Assembly (NCBI GenBank): GCA_024516155.1
Contig: JAJJXM010000026.1
Coordinates: 310,001-374,000, forward strand
Source: Pyronema omphalodes
Lineage: Eukaryota; Ascomycota; Pezizomycetes; Pezizales; Pyronemataceae
Length of the DNA stretch: 64,000 bases
Direction of reading: 5' to 3'
Part shown: piece by piece, positions 48,850-60,798 of the stretch
How the letters are laid out: every line of letters starts with the position of its first letter
How positions within the stretch are numbered: the first letter of the stretch is position 1
Notes under the pieces: model-generated
What the model saw: only the letters and a program-made list of their open reading frames with translations
Databases searched by the model: none
What the model was told of the DNA's origin: nothing
Program-made: the position numbers and the translations under genes

Positions 48850-50780
48850 AAACGCACATTTAACTCGCCACAACATCATAAAATCATATATCATACTCAA
48901 CAAACGCAGTGTAAAGACCACCGTATACCGTTAAAACTCCCCTCTGCGACAGTATTCAGAAATCTATTAAAGCAATAGAATTCCTGCTCAATAATCTTTT
49001 TGTATCTCATTTCAATTCACAACTCTAACAAAATCTCCAGTTTCCAAAATAATGTTTTTTTTAATAAGTGAAGTCACAGAATATTATCTAGGAACTATTA
49101 CGGAGAGTTATAGAGTTATTGTACATAGAGGGTCCGAGATCTCCAAGTCCAACTGTGCATATGCATATGTATAGGGCACAGGGCAGGGTAAGGCAGGGTA
49201 AGGCAGGGTAAGGCAGGGTACAGTGCAGTACAGTGCAGTACAGTGCAGTGCAGGGTAGGGTAGGGTATACCATAAAACATATCAAAGATGAAGATCGGGA
49301 TTTATATTCGTTAGTTGATGCAATGTAATGCACATATTGGTTTGGTTTGCGGGGGTTGCGGGGGTTGCTGCGTTGCTGCGTTGCTCCAGCCTCCGTTCGG
49401 TTGGGTTACTTGGGTTGCTGCGTTGCTCCAGCCTCCGTTCGGTTGAATTGGGTTACTTGGGTTCGCTTGGGTTCGCTTGAGTCGACCCACCCGTTCACAA
49501 TCGGCTCGGTTCCTTTCGCTTCGTTCCGTTCGTTCGGTTCGTTTAGTTCGTTTATTCCGATTCTTCGGTTGCTTGGTTCATTCCGATTCTTCGGCTGCTT
49601 GGTTCATTCCTTTATTCCTTCATTCCTTCATTCCTTCGCTCCCATCCCCAGCATCCCCAGCATCCCCAGCATCCCCAGCATCCCCAGCATCCCCAGCATC
49701 CCATCCCCATCCCCATCCCCAGCATTCCCCCGCCCCCCACAAATCACCATCACAACCTACCAACAACATCCCCAGTACATTCCATGTAACCCATGTAACC
49801 CATCCACCCACCCACCCACCCCCAGTGGCAAAAAACATTATATTAAATCCCACAGCATCCACAGCATCCACAGCATCCACAGCATTCGATATTGTAGTGT
49901 AGTGTAATGTAAACCACCATTTATCATTAATCATTTATGGGTTTTTGTGGAGCCATACATAAACCGGTTGCGATTTTATGGCTGGCAATGGTGTTGGGTT
50001 TTGGTCGTGGGATGGCAGGTTTGGCGGATTAGTTGGGTTCAGTGGATTGGTAGGGTCGGTGGATGCAGTGGATGTACATAACAGGTTATCGGGTCGGGCT
50101 GCTACGGGTTTTGATGGGTTGCTACGGGCTTTTCTTTGCTATGGGTTTTGATGGGTTTTGATGGGGCTTGATGGGCTGCTACGGGCTTCGGTTTGCTATG
50201 TACAAGTTCGGTGGGCTTTGATGGGTTGATGGGTTGACAGGCTTTTTGATGGGCTTTGTTGGGCTTTGACGGGCTTCAGGTTCGACCGGTTTGCATGATT
50301 TGCATGGCAAGAAACTGCGAGTTAGTGGATGGATGGGGGGGTAAGTTAGTGGATGGGGGGTATGTATGTATGACGTAATACAGATTCCACAGATTCCACA
50401 GATTCCACAGATTCCACAGATTCCACATATCCCGACATCCTTCGGTATTCGCTGTACTGTGTACTGTGCACAACATCAATGATATATATACCCATAGTTA
50501 TAGTGCACCATTTGACCATTTGTAAAACCTTTCTGTTCTGCTTTTTCTCTGTTTCTCTGTTTCTCTGTTTTCATAGTGCCGCTTTCATAGTGTTGTGCTA
50601 TACGGTGTCGTGCTGTATGGTGTGTAGGATGGGAGCATTTTTATTCTTCCCTTCACGTTTCACAGTTCACAGTTCACAGTTCACTTAACCCCCCCCCCCC
50701 CCCCCTTCCCCTCTGCACCGGAAAATTTCTGACATATGGCATATAAAGGTCATGCGGACTATGTTCGTGAACTGTTACGG

Positions 50781-50811
<31 letters not shown>

Positions 50812-53800
50812 GGGGGGGGGGGCATGTGTAGCACCCACAACCCATCATCGCATGCTGCTGCTGCTGCTGCTGCTGGCTTACCGTTGCTGCTGCTGTTTGA
50901 ACTTGGCAGGTCCGCAGTTCGTAGTTCGTAGTTCCTAGTTCCTAGTTCCTATGTAGTTCGTAGTTTAGTTTCGTCCGCCCTCCATACTTTCGTCTATGTA
51001 CCCCACGCAGCATCGCCCGTAGTTTCGCGCAGCAGTTTCGCGCTGCAGTTTTGTCTTTTATGCTTTGTCTTTTATGCTTTGTCTTTGCTTCGTAGTTTCC
51101 TAGTTTCGTAGTTTCGTAGTTTCACGTTTTATGCTTCGAACTTCGAACTTCGAACTTCTGTTTTTGTTTTTGTTTTCTTTTTTTTTTTCCGCACTTGCAT
51201 GATACTTACATACACGTTTCATGCTTTGCCTTGCTTTGCCTTGCTTCCATCTGCATCTGCATTTCCCTACCATCCCCCCCCCCCCCCGTCTCCTTGCTCC
51301 TTGCTCCCCTCACTTCATATTATATTCTCATCCCTACATATCTCCCTCCTTAGCAGCAGCAGTATAAGTTCACCGACACCGACACCGACACCGACACCCA
51401 CCGACACCAGCTACCAGCTACCAAGGAATTTTAAAAAATAAAAATAAAATATGGTGTGGGTTCTCTGCTGGCTGGGTTTCTACTGGGTTTCTACTGGGTT
51501 TCTACTGGGTTCCCTGGGGGATGAGGGATGAAGGATGGGGGATGAGGGATGGGGCTAAAGCTAGAGGCTATGGTATACATAGAGGCTAGAGAAGCGATGA
51601 GGTAGGTAGGCAGGTACAGCGCCATGGGATGGGATGGGATGCGAGGGTTTAAAGACAGATGATTGATGTCGAACCTTGATGGTGCTGGGTGCTGGGTGCT
51701 GAGTGCTGGGTGCTGGGTGCTGGGTTCTGGGTGTTGGGTGCTGGGTTCTGGGTGCTATATATGGGTAATTTTGATCTGATGGTTGATTTTGTTTTTTGTT
51801 GTGTCTTTTGTATGGTATAGGTGTATGCTATGCTATGGTGTGGATATGGTGTGGATATGGATATGCTATGCTATGGTATGGCTATGGGTAATGCTATGCT
51901 CTGGATACCAGACCAGACCAAACTAAACTAAACTAAACTAAACCAACTGGAATAATAATGAGAATGAGAATTGGATACACTGGATACAGTTCAACTCATA
52001 TGTAGATCTGGAGAATATGAGATTACCCCCAACCCAACCCAACCAGCCAGCCAACCCAACCCAACCCATCCCAACCCACCAGCCTATCAGCCAGCCCACC
52101 AACCCAGCCAGCCTATCAACCCAGCCAGTCTATGGTTAGTTAACCATAATCATAACCATAATCATAATCATAATCATAATCACAATCAGAAAAAATCTAG
52201 CAATTTGAACTGAAGTTTGGGAACATGGGAGTAGTAGTATGTAGTAGTAAAATGGTTACTGGGTTTTTAGATTACATTGCATTGGAAGAATCTTACTTTT
52301 TCTTTTCTTTCTTTGCTTCTGTTTCTGCTGAGGTTTCTACTTCGTTCTGCTTCTGCTTCGTCGTCTTCTGCTTCGTCGTCTTCGCTTTGCTTCGTGGTCG
52401 TCGTCGTCGTCGCCGTCTTCTTCGTCGTCCGCTTCGCTTTGCTTTGCTTCGTCGTCTTCGTCGTCTTCGTTCGTCGTCGTCGCCTGTCGCAATCTTCGCA
52501 ATCTTCGCCTCCCTCCTTCCACGGAATCCACCCATCCACCCATCCACGAAAGAATCAGAAATCAGAAACCAGAAACCAGAAACCAGAAACCAGGAATCAG
52601 AAATCAGGAATCCGCAAACAGAGCAGTAGTAACACATTGTACACCTTACCACACTTACCACACTTACCACACTTACCACACTGTATATACACCCCTTATC
52701 ATCTGTCATACACTACCTACCTACTCTACTCTACTCTACGTACTCTACCTACCTACCTACTCTACTCTACCAACCTACCTACCAACCTACCTACCTACAA
52801 TCGACCCGATACCTAACGAAGAAGGAAAATATTCGGGGTTTAAAGATTGAAGATTGAAGATTGAAGATTGAAGATTGAAGATTGAAGATTGAAGATTGAA
52901 GATTGAAGATTGAAGATTGAAAGATTGGAAGTAATTTACGACACGGTACGGTACGGTACGGGGTTTTTGTTTTTTGCTTTTGCTTTTTGCTTTTGCTTCA
53001 GCATTTGCTTTTGCTTCAGGATTTCTTTCAGGATTTCCATACTCTGATACTCTCATACTCTCACGCACACGCACACGCACACCCCACTCTCAATTTTTTT
53101 TTTGCAGCCGCTCTACTCTGCTCTACTCTGCTCTACTCTGTTCTGCTCCGCTCGCTCAACAAGACATTCACCTATTTCCGCAACCTACACACCTAGGTCC
53201 TACACACCTCAACCTCAACTACCCGATAACTCCACCCATCACCCATCACCCATCAATTCCACGTTACAGTTACAGTTACAAGTTGCGTTGCAAAGTTTCC
53301 AACCAACCAAACCAACCAACCAAACCAAACCAACCAACCAAACCAACCAAACCAAGATCTTCTCCCACACCACTCAACCACTCAACCAAACCAAACCAAA
53401 CAACATCACCTGGGGGAAACAAAACAACTCCCCATACATACCACAGCGACACGCAAAGGAAAAAAAAATATATTGTTTTTCTATATAGACATAGACATCG
53501 ACATCGAAAAGGAAAAGGAAATACGGGAATACAGGAATACGGGAATACGGGAATACGGGAATACGGGAATACGGGAATACGCAAGCAGAAAAATAAAAAA
53601 ATAAAAAATAAAAAAATAAAAAAATAAAATAAAGGAAATCATACGCTTGCTCAGGGGGGATAATCTGCCAGCCAGCCAGCCAACCAGCCAGCTAGGATAG
53701 TGGTAGTGGTGGTGGTGGTTTCCGCTATTTGTTTCGTTTCGTTTATTTCGTTTGCGGTGTACTTGTTACATACTATCGCGCAGACAGCAGACATCAGCAG

Positions 53801-54170
53801 CATCAGCAGCAGCAGATTTTTTTTTTTTTGTCGTCGGCATCCGTGAGATTTCTCGGCCGCTCACTTTTTTTTCGCTTCCACGTTGCTCCGCGCTGCGTAC
53901 TGCGCTGCGTACTTACTGCGTACTTACTGCGTACTTACTGCGTACTGGGCCAGTTTTGCGTCTCGTGTACCTCAGCTCTGCTCTGCCCTCCGCTGCCCTT
54001 CGCTGCTTTTCGCTGCTCTTCGCTCCCTTCGCTGCTCTTCGCTGCTCTTCGCTGCTCTTCGCGCCCTCCGCTGCCCTTCGGTGCCCTTTGGTGCGCCCTG
54101 CAGCTAGTATTTTTCTCCTAACTATAGTCGTGTAGCTCTCTCTCCTTACCAAGGGCCTTACCAAGGGAGA
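48850..54170. repeat. repeat-rich block upstream of KAR9
   Basis: About 5 kb composed largely of unrelated short tandem arrays. Examples are 10-bp AGGCAGGGTA at about 49180-49222, 9-bp CATCCCCAG at about 49644-49727, AGATTCCAC at about 50385-50428 and a C run at 50689-50705. T28 runs directly into G11 at 50784-50822. Later arrays are GCTGGGT units near 51680-51755, CCAACCCAA near 52023-52135, 7-bp GAAGATT at 52842-52921, 8-bp GGGAATAC at about 53524-53582, 11-bp ACTGCGTACTT at about 53905-53950 and 10-bp CTGCTCTTCG near 53975-54075. Many long open frames here arise only because the arrays lack stop codons; I call none as a gene. Confidence 0.88.
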
Positions 54171-57100
54171 ATGCCCGTTGAGACCGTAGCAACCCTTACG
54201 CGAGGTCGGATCCCCGACAGCGACAGAAGCACCAGCACCAGCACCGGCAGCAGCAGCAGCACCAGCACCAGTACCAGTACCAGTACCAGCAGCAGCAGCA
54301 CCACCACCACCACGAGCAGACCTACAACTCCAACGACAACCACCAGAATACTGCGGCGAACATCGCCTTCGGTTACTCAGAGGATTAAACTGTTAGAAGC
54401 TGACGCAACAAGGAGAAGGAGTTCTACTGGAACCACACTTTCGTTATCACCACGGTCGCCGCGACTTTCGTTGTCTCCAAGGGTTTCGCCACAACTATTA
54501 CCTTCGCTGCAACTACAATCTCCAGGAAGTAAAGGCGACCTGCCAGGGACACCTCCACGGTTGTCGCCAACATCGCCTGCTTTCTCACCAAGATTTTCGC
54601 CTCGACTTTCTCCCCGTATTTCTCCTCGTTTATCGCCTGCTTTACTCCCGATCCACGAGCTCGCTTCTGAGCCATCGCAAACGAACTTCTTGTCGGCGAC
54701 ATCGCTATACCCCCCCTCGCCGGCGCACCTCTCCGCTACCTCACATCCCTCGTCGTCCGTCCTTCCTATATCGCCGCTCCTTTCACCCTATCAAGCTCCG
54801 ATTAAACCAGTGAACCATCCAATAATCCCCACCTTTAACCTCATCGCCATGCCTCCCTCTCCCATCGACAGCGTTTCCATTGGTCCCGGAAGCGAACACA
54901 GCTCCGCAGCCAGTGATAACAGCAGTATCCACACTGCAGATACTGCGTATTCCGAACATGCATCTACGAATAGTAACGACGGGGACAACACATCATTTGA
55001 TGTGACGGCCGATATCTATTCACCTTCGACCTCATCCACCGGGGGAACTCCACTTGCTCGTCGGTCTTCGGTTCATAGCTTGAGCAGGATTTCTTTCTCG
55101 GCTCAGTTGTCTAGATTGACTTCTCTTTCTTTACCTTTGAGCTCCGAATTGTCGACAAGAATTAGGTCCTTACCAACTGACGAAATGTGTACCGCTCTTG
55201 TTTCCGCCGGCTCGCAAATCTCCCGTTGGATCAATACCGCGCAAAAGGTCCTCACGGGTCTGGACTCGGAAGATGATATCGAATGGGCTGCTCAGGGTAA
55301 GGAGGCTTTGACAGAGGTTGATACGGCGGTGAAAAAGTTTAGTAGTTTGATGAATGTTTACATTGAACTTATTGACGAGTTACAATCCCGTCCGGACAGC
55401 GATTCGGTGGATTCTTCTGTTTTCTTGGAAATAGTTGGAGCCATGGAGGAGACGGTGAATGGATGGAAAGAGGTACAGGAACAGTTAAAAGGGGTTAAGG
55501 AACAGGTGGAAATTGCCTTGGAATGGCAGGAGTTGTGGAAAATGGTTCTGAAGGATATTCAGACGGAAATGGAAGGATGTCAAACTGCGTTGTTTGAACT
55601 GGAAGAACGAAGGCATATGGAGGGTGCGGATATTGAGGCGCTTGAAACGATTATGGAGGATGGAGCATCGAAAACTGAAATGGAGGATGGCGCACTACTA
55701 GGCTTGGTAGCGAGGATGCAACCGTTGAGAGCTAGCTTGGATTTCTTACCAATGAGGATAAGTTCATTTACTTCCAGAGCAGAGGAAGTTTTCCCAACAG
55801 CTTGCGAGGAGTTGGAATCTCGAAGGAATCAATTGGAAAAGAAATGGAAGCGGCTCAATAACGATGCGGAAAACCTCAAGAAGGAATTGGGAGAGGATCG
55901 ATGGGTCGCTATTTTCAGAAACGCAGGTAAACAGGCGACGCAGATGTTGGAGAGTATTGAAAGAAGTATGGAAAGGCTTAAGACGGCAGTGATTGAATGG
56001 GAAGACAATGGTAGAACAGAACGGGATATGAGAGAACTTCAAAAAGCTATGGAGGGGTATGAAGCGAAGAAAATGCATTACGGTAAGTTTTGTGTGCGGA
56101 CTAACAATAGTAGCTCAATGATCTGGATCTATCAAGCTGCATATATAACTACTTTTTTTTAATACGATGATGCGAATGCTAATTCTAGTCCCCGCAGGAT
56201 CCGCAATCCAACGTACCTTCTCCATTATAACCCGCGGTATCGCCGATCGCTACACAATTAACGGCGAAATCATCCGTCTCTCTACCGTCCTCGCAACCCG
56301 CTGGAAAGCCCTCGACGCCGAATCTGCCATCCTCGACCAAGCCCTCCGTGATCTCCAACTAGACGCCCAAGCGCTTCGTGATTCTATTTCGTCATTAAAC
56401 TCACTCGACATATTATCCCCTGGCTTAGCATCTCCTGGAACTTCCCCCGCTTCTTCGGTCCAGCTTAACTCACCGCTATTGAAACCGGTAGACTATTCCA
56501 ACAGATCCACCACATCCGACCGAGGAAAGAGCCCTAGACGTCGCCCACCCAGCATTATCGGCACCTCCCCGAATATTCAGAAACGCCAGTCCCGTGTAAT
56601 AACCCCGACGCAAAGTCCCATCCGAACCTTCTCAGCACCCAGCACAACCTCCACGACCAGCAGCGGCGCCTCCAGCAACGCCTACTCCCCCGACCCTCGA
56701 AAACCCCGATGGAACACCTCCGTCAAACCCGACTCGGACAATATGGGCCACAACTTCAAGCCCCTCTCCCTCACCACCCCCAGTCCATACCGCAAAGTCA
56801 CCCCTCCCGCAACCCGTCGCAACTCCACCTCCCTCAGCTCCCGAATCCCCATGCCCTCACCACTGGGTAAAGACAAGCAACCCGCTCCCGGGCAGCCAAT
56901 GTTCTCACCCATCAAATCCCCACAGATCGCCACCCGCTACAGAAGCGGCAGCAACGCATCTGTACAAAACGGCTACCTTGCCTCTCCCACACCTCAACGA
57001 ACCCTGCGACATCAAGTCAGTGCATCAAGGCTTCGGAATAAAGACACCAACAACGGATCCTCAGCATCTGGACTTGGAAGTGCGGGTTTGAATGGTAGTA

Positions 57101-57309
57101 TGTCCAGTAGTATGGGTATGGGCATGGAAAGGGAAAATACTAGACCCCAGTCGGCAATGGCGCATATGCATAGTGCGAGTGGAAGAAGAAGCTCGTTGAT
57201 GTATAGACCTACTACTCCCGGTGGTTCGCACCAGCAAAGTAGGACGGGGAGTAGACAGAGTGTTTATGGTTCTACGCCGGGAGATGGAAAACCGAGGTGG
57301 AGGTATTAG
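54171..57309 (+). CDS. KAR9: KAR9-type cortical/spindle-positioning protein
   Basis: KAR9 proteins link microtubule plus ends, through EB1/Bim1, to type V myosin on actin cables and so orient spindles and nuclei. Exons 54171-56082 and 56198-57309 are joined across a 115-bp GTAAGT..CAG intron in phase 1, giving 1007 residues. The first 60 residues are a Ser/Thr tract (STSTGSSSSTSTST) encoded by triplet repeats. A Ser/Pro-rich region follows (RLSPRISPRLSP), then a long helical, spectrin-like core from about residue 310 to 715 with WINTAQKVLTGLDSEDDIEWA. The tail is basic and disordered, with an SRIP motif at about residues 852-855, matching the SxIP signal that EB1 binds. It ends in KPRWRY. The helical core plus SxIP tail supports the assignment; the sequence is too diverged for certainty at every residue. 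Confidence 0.88.
54228..54318 (+). repeat. AGCACC/AGC triplet repeats inside the KAR9 coding start
   Basis: Trinucleotide-based units (AGCACC, AGTACC, AGC, ACC) make up the Ser/Thr tract of KAR9 residues 20-49. The array continues the repeat-rich character of the upstream block into the gene and keeps the frame because its period is a multiple of three. Confidence 0.85.
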
Positions 57310-59407
57310 GTGGTGGGAGAGTGGGATTGGGGTATTGGGGATGTAAAGAGGAAGAGATGGTAGGAGAAAAATAGGAGGAGAAAATGATAATGGGAACTCG
57401 CGGAACTCGTGGAGTTGACCGTGATGGGGAGAGTGTGATAAAGAGAATGAGAGAAAGAGATGGATCTCGCTCACCCGGCAAGCTTAGAAAGGGAATATGA
57501 TATGACAGGGTAGACAAGGAAATAGGGAAATTGGGAAATTGGGAAATAAAGAAGAGAAGGAAACAGAAGGAAACAATACTAATGGTGTTATTGTGTTATT
57601 GTGTTATTATTATGTTATTGCGTTATTGTATTTTTTTTTTCCTTTTTTTTTAGGCAAGCGAGCGAAAGTTTGTACTATTTAGGCCCGTGTTTTTTTTTTT
57701 TTTTTCTACTCATCATCTTCGTCGGCTTTATCTCTCTCTGCTCGTTCTTGTTCTTGTTTTTTTTTTTCCAACGTTTTTTTTTAAAAATCTTTATTGCTAG
57801 GTTATTTGTTTTTTTGTTGCTGTACTTTGTTGTTTTTGTTTCTTTTATAAGTAGCTACTGTTTTTTTATTGCTCGGTTATTTGTTTTTTGTTTTTGTTTT
57901 GTTTTTTTGCTGTTTTTGTTTTTTTGCTTTTGATGCTTGTTGTATTGTACTGTATTAAGGGTTGAAAGGGGTTGGGGCGTTTTTTTTTTTTTTTTTTGTT
58001 GTTTTTGTTGTTTTTTGTTTTTTGTTTTTTTTACCTTTTGTTTTTCTTTTGATGCTGCGGCTGTTGTTATTTCATTGCTGTTGTATTCATTTGTTTGTTG
58101 CTGTATCTTGTTGCTGTTGCTGTTGCTGTTTTTTTTTTATCATCTTTATCGTTTTTATCTATCTATAACTTTTTTTTTCTTGTTTTTTTGCTGCTGCTTT
58201 GGTTTTTGTTTCATTTGGCTTATCTTGATATATTTAGCTTATCTTGATCTATCTACCTATCTATCTTCTTTCTATTTATTTATCAACTACGTTTTTTGAT
58301 AGATACTATTTGATTTTGATTTTGATATCTTGATTTCTGAATTTCTGAATTTCTGAATTCTGCTTGCTTGCTTGCCTGCTTGCTTGCTTGCCTGCTGTTG
58401 TTGTCTCGTTGTTGTTGTTGTTGTTGTTGTCTCGTTGTCTCGTTATTTCGTTATTTCGGTCTTAGACTCTTAGTGCAATGCAATGCAATGCAACGCCTGA
58501 TATCTGACTGTCCAGTGATGAATAGAATAGAATGGAAAAAGTATTGATTGCACCTGCTATGCCTGCTATGCCTGCTACATATGCCTGCTACACCCGCCAC
58601 ACCCGCCACAATTCCGGAACCCTAAGAAACGTTCGATAGAACCCCCAGAAACTTCGATGGAATCCCCAGAACCCCCAGAACCCCCAGAACCCCCAGAACC
58701 CCCAGAACCCCCAGAATCTACTACAGTCGATATACCCATACCCAAGCAAGCCGGGCCGGCCCCAACTCACAGCGTTACGGCGGGCTCTCTGCTGGATTAT
58801 TGATAATGGAGAACTTTGGGATTTGGAGTTGGCTTTTTTTTTGGGGGGGGGGTTGGGGTTTGGGGGGGGGGGGGGGGGTTTTATCCTGCTGACAGTTGTA
58901 GTGTAATGATATATTATATTAAACTACCATATACCATATAGATACATGGACGATGGATACATGGACGATGGATACATAGATACATTATATACATGATTAC
59001 AACACAACACAGAGCTATGGAAGGATTTATCATGACCATGACCATGACTATGACTATGACTATGACTATGACTATGACTATGACTATGACTATGACTATG
59101 ACTATGACTATGACTGACTATGGCTATGACTATGACTACGACTATGACTATGACTATGACTGACTATGATTATGACTATGACTATGGCTATGGCTATGGC
59201 TATGGCTATGATTATGACTATGACTATGATTATGACTATGACTATGACTATGAATATGATTATGGCTATGGGCTCTATGGGCACTATATCGACCTGGATG
59301 ATCTGGAGATGGTGGTGTTTTGGTGTTCGGGTCTCTGGAAAAGGAGTAGTGGCTTTTTGGTGTCTGCGTCTCTGGGAAAGGAGTTATTGCGTTTGACTTG
59401 GTAGGAT
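57310..59407. repeat. repeat-rich block downstream of KAR9
   Basis: Contains T-rich stretches at 57620-58300, TTGCTTGC and GTTGTT arrays near 58365-58440, CCTGCTATG units at about 58551-58590, 9-bp CAGAACCCC units at about 58666-58712, G runs near 58840-58878 and a six-base ATGACT/CTATGA array at about 59030-59270. No supportable gene; the open frames are repeat artefacts. Confidence 0.85.
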
Positions 59408-60181
59408 CAGACCTCCCAACCGTATAGCCAGTTTACCGGGTAAAATCGTAAACCAGGTAAACTGAACTGACAATTCACAGTTAGTTGGTGCAGTTTTGGT
59501 GTCCCGGATAGACAGTTGGTTCAGTTTTCAGGGGTCCATAGAACCAGGTAACTGCAGTGCACTGATTAAACGGACTCGATAAATACAAACCAGTTTAACC
59601 GCATCGGGAACCAGTGCATGCAGGAATAAATACTGTATTCAACCTCGTTTGAACCCACCGGTGGCCGAGCCTGTCAGTACCTCAACCCTCCTCATTTCAC
59701 CAGCTTCTGGTAACCAGATTTCCTAGCCTTGACAAAATGGCGGTGAACATTCTCTCAGTTCTCGCGATGACTGCCACGTCTGGGCTGCTGTTTTCCAAGT
59801 GCAAGCGGATCATTATATCGGACCGCCATTTAATGCAGGCAAATACTCTGGAAGTCATTGAGGGGCTCAAGAGCTTCATTTGTAGGCGTCGGTTGTGATT
59901 TCTGAGGACCAAATTAGGATAGAAGTTTTTTATGCATGCACTGAATGATATTTATTGCCCCTTCATAAACCAGTTCCTCCGGACAAACCAGTTTTCGCAG
60001 TTTTGAACAGTTCACCTGGTTTGCCAAGCCTTGCATTCAGTTAACTGGTTTTCGCAGTTTAACCAGTTTATATTACTGACAGTAAACTGAACTGGGTGGC
60101 CGTACAGTTCTCATATTCCAACAGTTCGTACAGTCCGTTTTGGTCGTCATTTCAAACTGGTTTGTACGACTGGGAGGTCTG
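59408..60181. mobile_element. hAT-type element with transposase relic, 774 bp
   Basis: Inverted ends begin CAGACCTCCCA and agree at 15 of the first 17 bases. An exact 8-bp target duplication GGTAGGAT flanks it (59400-59407 and 60182-60189). Subterminal regions carry repeated AACCAGTT/AACTGGTT motifs, a different set from the GGACTGGACC motifs of the 43-46 kb elements, so this is a separate hAT family. A decayed transposase C-terminus lies inside, on the plus strand. It is an internally deleted derivative that would need a transposase from elsewhere. Confidence 0.92.
59653..59898 (+). pseudogene. relic of hAT transposase C-terminal dimerisation domain
   Basis: An 81-codon frame between a TGA at 59650 and a TGA at 59896, with no usable start. 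It contains FPSLDKMAVNILSVLAMT, then LLFSKCKRIIISDRHLM and EVIEGLKSFI. This is the pattern of the hAT C-terminal (Dimer_Tnp_hAT) region, in which fungal copies read roughly FPxLxxMAxDILSIPAMS, xxxFSxxRRxIxxxR and ECLKSW. The usual Pro-Ala-Met is Leu-Ala-Met here and the Glu after Ser is lost, consistent with decay. The rest of the transposase is absent. Confidence 0.8.
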
Positions 60182-60469
60182 GGTAGGATGGTAGGATGGT
60201 AGGATGGTAGGATGGTTGGATTATTGGATTATTGGATGGTAGGATGGTAGGATGGTAGGATGGTAGGATGGTAGGATGGTAGGATTGTTGGATTGTTGGA
60301 TTGTTGGATTGTTGGATTGTTGGATTGTTGGATTGTTGGATTGTTGGATTGTTGGATTGTTGGATGGTAGCATCGTTGGATGGTAGGATCGTTGGATGGT
60401 AGGATGGTAGGATTGTTGGATCGTTGGATTGTTGGATCGTTGGATGGTAGCATCGTTGGATTGTTGGGT
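60182..60469 (+). repeat. 36-copy 8-bp tandem array adjoining the hAT element
   Basis: Exactly 36 consecutive 8-bp units with no insertion or deletion. The commonest are GGTAGGAT and TGTTGGAT, with CGTTGGAT, TATTGGAT, GGTTGGAT and GGTAGCAT variants. The first unit is the right-hand target duplication of the element at 59408-60181, and the same 8 bases form the left-hand duplication. Confidence 0.93.
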
Positions 60470-60675
60470 AGGTTGAGCAGGAATAAAAGTCTGCTATGGA
60501 TACTGTAATGCTTTAATGCTTTAGAGGAAAGATAGACAAGATGTGACAAGATAAAAAAAAAGGGGGGGGGGGATGTTATCGCCTCACCTCGCTATCATCC
60601 TGGAGAAAAATCTTCGAGGAACAGGAAAAGGAAAAGGAAAGGGGAAAAATCATCGACGAAAAGGAAAGGGGAAAA

Positions 60676-60798
60676 GATAGATATTATAAAAGAGAGATAT
60701 TATAAAAGAGAGATATTATAAAAGAGAGATATTATAAAAGAGAGATATTATAAAAGAGAGATATTATAAAAGAGAGATATTATAAAAGAGAGATACTA
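60676..60798 (+). repeat. 16-bp tandem array
   Basis: About seven near-perfect copies of a 16-base unit, AGAGAGATATTATAAA, the last slightly diverged. Confidence 0.9.

Noticed and set aside
49347..49907. 186-residue plus-strand open frame rich in PSIPSIP and HSIHSIH
   Set aside because: It is produced by 9-bp tandem arrays without stop codons; both strands are open and nothing outside the repeats looks coding.
52277..53627. Several long overlapping frames (for example 52277-52816 and 52974-53627)
   Set aside because: They follow simple repeats, occur in multiple frames at once and have extreme composition.
53729..54135. Cys/Leu/Ala-rich frames before KAR9
   Set aside because: Encoded by the CTGCTCTTCG and ACTGCGTACTT arrays; three frames are open together.
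57601..58299. Phe-rich hydrophobic frames that mimic membrane proteins
   Set aside because: They come from T runs and GTTTTT repeats.
59120..59404. Tyr/Asp-rich or Met/Thr-rich frames
   Set aside because: Artefacts of the ATGACT array.
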